A DNA stretch of 64,000 nucleotides from Nautilus pompilius. Lineage: Eukaryota > Mollusca > Cephalopoda > Nautilida > Nautilidae. The translations under genes were made by a program, and so were the position numbers. Below are positions 59,405 through 64,000 of this stretch, piece after piece (the first letter of the stretch is position 1; each line of letters begins with the position of its first letter). The stretch covers positions 124,001-188,000 of the forward strand of contig JACATO010001032.1 of assembly GCA_018389105.1 (NCBI GenBank), read 5' to 3'. Under the pieces are notes generated by a model. It was not told where the DNA came from, searched no databases, and saw nothing but the letters and a program-made list of their open reading frames with translations.

Positions 59405-60155
59405 TCGTTGTGCCTGCGTCATAGTTGTGCATATTGAAATATGACAGTCGATTGTGTTATAGTTGTGCCTAGTAATGTATGATGTTTGATTGTGCGTGCG
59501 TCATAGTTGTGCATATTGAAATATGACATTCGATTGTGTTATAGTTGTGCCTAGTAATGTATGACGTTTGATTGTGCGTGCGTCACAGTTGTGCATATTG
59601 AAATATGACATTCGATTGTGTTATAGTTGTGCCTAGTAATGTATGATGTTTGATTGTGCGTGCGTCACAGTTGTGCATATTGAAATATGACATTCGATTG
59701 TGTCATAGTTGTGCCTAGTAATGTATGATGTTTGATTGTGCGTGCGTCATAGTTGTGCATATTGAAATATGACATTCGATTGTGTTATAGTTGTGCCTAG
59801 TAATGTATGACGTTTGATTGTGCGTGCGTCATAGTTGTGCATATTGAAATATGACATTCGATTGTGTTATAGTTGTGCCTAGTAATGTCTGATGTTTGAT
59901 TGTGCGTGCATCATAGTTGTGCATATTGAAATATGACATTCGATTGTGTCATATTTGTGCCTAGTAATGTATGACGTTTGATTGTGCGTGCATCATAGTT
60001 GTGCATATTGAAATATGACATTCGATTGTGTCATAGTTGTGCCTAGTAATGTATGACGTTTGATTGTGCGTGCATCATAGTTGTGCATATTGAAATATGA
60101 CATTCGATTGTGTCATAGTTGTGCCTAGTAATGTATGACGTTTGATTGTGCGTGC
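59405..60155. repeat. 82 bp satellite, ~9 copies, built from two related half-units
   Basis: The marker GA(T/C)GTTTGATTGTGCGTG recurs exactly every 82 bp at 59481, 59563, 59645, 59727, 59809, 59891, 59973, 60055 and 60137. Each unit is itself a diverged dimer: half A (44 bp) begins GATTGTGCGTGCGTCATAGT and half B (38 bp) begins GATTGTGTTATAGTTGTGCC, aligning with one 6 bp gap. Half A contains the near-palindrome CATATTGAAATATG. Variation among copies is mostly C/T and G/A. There are no unique spacers. Confidence 0.97.
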
Positions 60156-63100
60156 GTGTTGTACAACATGGAGGACTGTCTGTGCTTGTCTGGGGTTTAA
60201 TAGCGCTGCTTTTTCTACGAAGTGGTCGACTTCCGAAGTTCTGAGAAGAGAATATTTGATTAGCTATATCCATTATGCGTTTTCTAGTTCTGGTTAGGCA
60301 CTGAAGAATAAAAGCTAAACTATGAAGCGTGGTAATGCATTTTAAGACCTGCGTGCATTAGGGAGGACAACCCATCGTTTGAAAGCTGATTTAAAAAAAC
60401 AAACCAACAAAAACCAGACCTGGCGGACTAAATAAGGACAAAGGGCTGTCTCCATTTTTAATGGGCAATCGCTGGCCTTACGTGCCAACCATCGTCTCTC
60501 GTCAGTATCACTCTCGGCGACATTCGGTTTGTTCGAAACCAGAAGAGAAAAACAAGTAAAATAAACAGTCTGTTTGATTCTGGGATATAAATTTCCATTT
60601 CAGTTAAAACAAGGGAAAAGAGAAGCAACAAAGTAAACAACATAATTATATTAAAACTTATACAATTCTAGTGAAAGTTTGGATGAGGATAATCCAAATA
60701 ACGTGTTACATGCATTAATAATTAAATTTTGCATTATAAAAATGCTTTTTTAAAAAAACTAATTGATGCCAATTATACACAGTTTTATATACATATATAA
60801 GAGGTTCTATGAAAATGCATTTTAGTTTTTGTCATTTTACGTTCGCCGATAAACAGCTATGCCTGGCCCCTTTGGAAAGTTACCCGGATTTATACCTCAT
60901 CTACATAAGAATTCTTTTCTCATTATATTCTCCAGGTCAGTAAAAATGCAGATAAACTAGAGCAATTAGTTTACCTCTGACAGTCACTGCAGCCAACACT
61001 TGCAGAGATGAAGTCAAAACTATCCACGAGCGCTTAACTCTGACAGTCTTCTCACAAGCGTTGGTTCAATGAATGTTTTATTTGTCGTGCAATGGCATTA
61101 ATCCCGTTTTCGAAACGTTAGTACCTGATACGTCCGCTATTGGCGTCTACATTCTGCCAACAACGTTTTGCCGCCGACCTAATCAGCTTCCGGATCCGTT
61201 GTTCGGAGTCGTCGCGCGAAAAAAACACGTCCGAGACGGTTTCAGAAGTGTTCTATTGGACCTAATTCCTTGACATGTGTCAGGAAGCGTGTAGCCCAAT
61301 TACTACATTCTCGTCAGGATAATGACAAAAGTATAGTAAATAGGCTGGCTAGACGCGTCCTGTAGAAACGATATTGGCAGGGTTTGCAGCACCTTGTCGA
61401 CGTATCGCCGAGCTGTCAGATATCTAGCAGCGACCACCAGGAAAGCTTGTGACTGAAGGAGATGCCTCCCCATACCATGACACACCAGTCAGCCTAACAT
61501 TTGATCGAAATCTGGACTTGTTCGCGGATAATGCGGAGTTCCGCTGTTTTTGGGTTTACCCGAGATGCTGCCGTGCCTAAACGTAAAATGTTCGCCTCGG
61601 TAGGGTTAACGTGTGTTTAAGCTCATCTCCCAAAGACTTCTGTGCACAGAAGTGAGTCACGCGATGATTACGCTTCACCAGCCTCTCACTAGCTTCCTTG
61701 TCGTCGTATGAAACGCCACCAGTCCGTCGCTATCAGGTCGCGGAAGATCTTGCAGAGCCAGAGAAACCGTGTCTCTGGTCTAATATGATTATTGTGAATG
61801 GTGGAAGGGGAGACAACGCGAGCAACTGTCAACTCCCCGCGCAGCGAACCTGCCACCAATCATATCGATGGCGCTCTCAGGTCCAAGCGGCAGTTTCCAC
61901 AAAAAAGCAGGCTTATGCCCCCAGTTAACTCATCCCTCTCTCTGTAAGTAGCACGTCACGAATAACTTCTAACAATCCGTACCGCGCACTCCATCGGGCT
62001 CAGCTGTTTCATCAGAGATGTCTTAAGGGCAATCATAGTGATATCAGGTTATCCACTTGCTAAAGAATCCATCCAGCCTTCTGCGATAAACGAATGAACA
62101 AATGAAAGAAAGCTGACAGCAAACCTAAAGTCACCCTTTAAGACGATTTTCTCATGTTCAAGATTTGCAACAGGTTTCTAGACATTATCCCACTGACTAG
62201 ACTCTGGTTCTAATAGCAGAATTCCTTTTTTTTATATTACTTCATCCAGTATTTCATATTTACATGGCAACTGGATTTTTTTATTTATGCTCTTTTGAAG
62301 GATTTTGCATAAATATTCAACAAATAAGAAATCGCTGATATAACTGACGTCGTAACTTAAATTAACGCATTCAATGAAAAGAATATTTTAACCCTTTGAG
62401 CAGCTACGCCTGTATACTGACGGAAACTAAATATTGATTCTAACAGCTAGTCCCGTCAGCGTATCGTTTCCAAGGTTTCGCTGGTTGAACCTTCTACATT
62501 TAACTTACCTTGGAAACACATATTTATGGGACTAAGTGTACCCATTCCCCGTCATTATACGAGCATAGTCTTCAAAGGGTTAATACCAAAATAGCGGTTG
62601 GCGTGGTAACAGTATTTGACTATTTGAATATTACGGGGGAAATTTAGAGTTTTGGTAACTTAAGAAAAAGATAAATTATGCCATACGGAATAAAAGGGCA
62701 CAAATTTTAGATCTCCGTAACATCTGAGGCAAGAGCGATGGAGCTTTGTTGTCTGAGTATTAGGATTTTTGGAAGTGGTGTCATATAGGGGGGGGGAAAT
62801 GGCGTCCCCTTACTTTTCCTTTTTACTGTGGCAAGGTCAGAACGGCCGGAAACGTGTGTAAGATGGAATGACGACGTGGAAGGGCTGTGCGGTTTAAGGT
62901 CTTGCCTATCTGACCGATGACGCAGTTGGTATTCGTTGGGTCATTTTGTTCTACTTTTTCTTCAAATGCATGTTAAAAAGAAAAGTTCATAATTGATATG
63001 TTGTCAAATCTTTGTTTCCCCGAGAATCGATCTTTTCAAAATCGCCACAATAATCACTTTATGGATCAGGGCGACCCGTTCTTTATTGTTTTCCGTCGGT

Positions 63101-63205
63101 CCGATCTTAAACCTAGTGGCTTTGTAAAGCCAGCGTGGTTTGGCTGGAATCTCAAGAATTTCGCCAGTATATACCGGCGTTCCTTTGTGAAGAGCCCCAG
63201 GTCGC
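60156..63205. other. unique sequence, no gene seen
   Basis: AT-rich, no recognisable domain. Small frames at 61073-61273 and 61698-61928 are unassigned. A G run lies near 62789-62797 and a T run near 62226-62236. Confidence 0.4.
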
Positions 63206-63373
63206 CTCTCTCTCTCTCTCTCGCCTCTCTCCTCTCGCTCCCTCTCCTTCCTCTCTCTCTCTCTCTTCTCTCTCTCTTCTCTCCTTCCCCTCTCTTCTCT
63301 CTCTCCTCTCCTCTCTCTCTCTCTCTCTCTCTCCCGCCTTTTCTTCTTTTTTTCTTTTTTTTTTTTTTTTTTA
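63206..63373. repeat. CT microsatellite followed by T homopolymer
   Basis: Irregular CT/CCT tract (63206-63335) running into a T-rich stretch that ends in a ~25 bp T run (63349-63373). Confidence 0.95.
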
Positions 63374-63535
63374 CAGTAACTACCAAGTCAGATATCGGAC
63401 GAACTGTGGAAATATTCCAGTGTGTTTGTATGTGTTGCTGCGCCCACAATCATTGCATTAAGCTGGCACTTCAGATTCATTCTTTTTGTATTTTTATGGA
63501 GCGTCTTTGTGAGGACATTAAAAAGCATCTAAAGG

Positions 63536-64000
63536 CAGAGAGAGAGAGAGAGAGAAGATGGAGGGAGATGACGTTAGTACAGAGAGAAATGGAGGGAGAT
63601 GACGTCAGTACAGAGAGAGAGAAATGGAGAGAGATGACGTCAGTACAGAGAGAGAGAAATGGAGGGAGATGACATCAGTACAGAGAGAGAGAAATGGAGG
63701 GAGATGACGTCAGTACAGAGAGAAATGGAGGGAGATGACATCAGTACAGAGAGAGAGAAATGGAGGGAGATGACGTCAGTACAGAGAGAAATGGAGGGAG
63801 ATGACATCAGTACAGAGAGAGAGAAATGGAGGGAGATGACGTCAGTACAGAGAGAAATGGAGGGAGATGACGTCAGTACAGAGAGAGAGAAATGGAGGGA
63901 GATGACGTCAGTACAGAGAGAAATGGAGGGAGATGACATCAGTACAGAGAGAGAGAAATAGGAGGAGATGACGTCAGTGTTCAGAGAGAAATGGAGGGAT
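63536..64000. repeat. TGACGTCA minisatellite with alternating TGACATCA units, runs off the window
   Basis: Units of GATGAC(G/A)TCAGTACAGAG plus AGAAATGGAGGGA recur at 63668, 63703, 63734, 63769, 63800, 63835 and 63866 with alternating spacings of 35 and 31 bp, a 66 bp dimer. In the central dimers one member has TGACATCA (followed by the longer GA spacer) and the other TGACGTCA. It is the reverse orientation of the 17.7 kb array. The array is cut by the end of the window. Confidence 0.96.

Noticed and set aside
59405..60155. CRISPR-like array
   Set aside because: Regular spacing, but no unique spacers: the entire 82 bp is repeated, and the context is eukaryotic. The 68 bp array at 20336-20759 fails for the same reason.
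63066..63961. Long open frames with RE-rich or Ser/Leu-rich sequence
   Set aside because: They cross the CT tract and the TGACGTCA minisatellite, and both strands are open because the repeats lack stops.

Overview
The window looks like intergenic or intronic DNA from an invertebrate animal. It has low coding density, dozens of long simple-sequence tracts (GA/CT, ATT, GT), minisatellites, tRNA-derived SINE-like copies and decayed DNA transposons. There are no bacterial-style operons. A lophotrochozoan, perhaps a mollusc, is my guess from the GA-rich minisatellites and the SWIM/YqaJ-bearing transposon. That assignment is inference. Nothing in the window is diagnostic, and I recognise no complete, intact cellular gene.

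The one well-supported, information-rich locus is 51787-56219. It is a 4.4 kb DNA transposon with ~50 bp imperfect terminal inverted repeats (TIRs) flanked by AT on both sides. It carries two convergent genes. On the + strand is a THAP zinc-finger transposase with HTH_Tnp_4 and DDE_Tnp_4 (PIF/Harbinger-type) domains. On the - strand is a SWIM zinc-finger plus YqaJ (lambda-exonuclease-fold) nuclease gene. This matches the architecture I know as ISL2EU within the PIF/Harbinger supergroup. Both genes are dead: the transposase has at least three nonsense codons, several frameshifts and a deletion removing its first catalytic Asp, and the nuclease exon has two nonsense codons. A 3'-truncated Tc1 element (54404 to ~55405), closely resembling a Tc1 family common in fish genomes, is inserted in the second gene.

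Layout. 1-3.3 kb: unique sequence. 3.3-18.9 kb: unique DNA broken by CT tracts, a 350 bp ATT tract, two SINE copies of one family (7.65 kb minus, 15.4 kb plus), a degenerate unrecognised coding region (16.4-17.3 kb) and a 1.2 kb minisatellite carrying about 27 perfect TGACGTCA octamers. 20.3-21.6 kb: a 68 bp tandem array with a telomere-like motif, then a 99 bp duplication. 21.6-40 kb: mostly unique sequence with GA and ATT tracts and a 63-68 bp GA minisatellite at 31.7 kb. 40-41.2 kb: a GT-rich minisatellite. 42.7-43.4 kb: a 334 bp tandem duplication. 44.6-47.2 kb: a CT tract, a candidate exon and a 45 bp in-frame repeat that may encode a coiled coil on the - strand. 51.8-56.2 kb: the transposon. 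59.4-60.2 kb: an 82 bp dimeric satellite. 63.5-64 kb: another array of the TGACGTCA minisatellite family, running off the window.

Only the two transposon genes show a working relationship: a transposase and an accessory nuclease that would have served the same mobile element. All other coding calls are low-confidence exon candidates read from open frame, splice-like borders or broken coding-like frames. Intron-exon structure cannot be established without transcripts.
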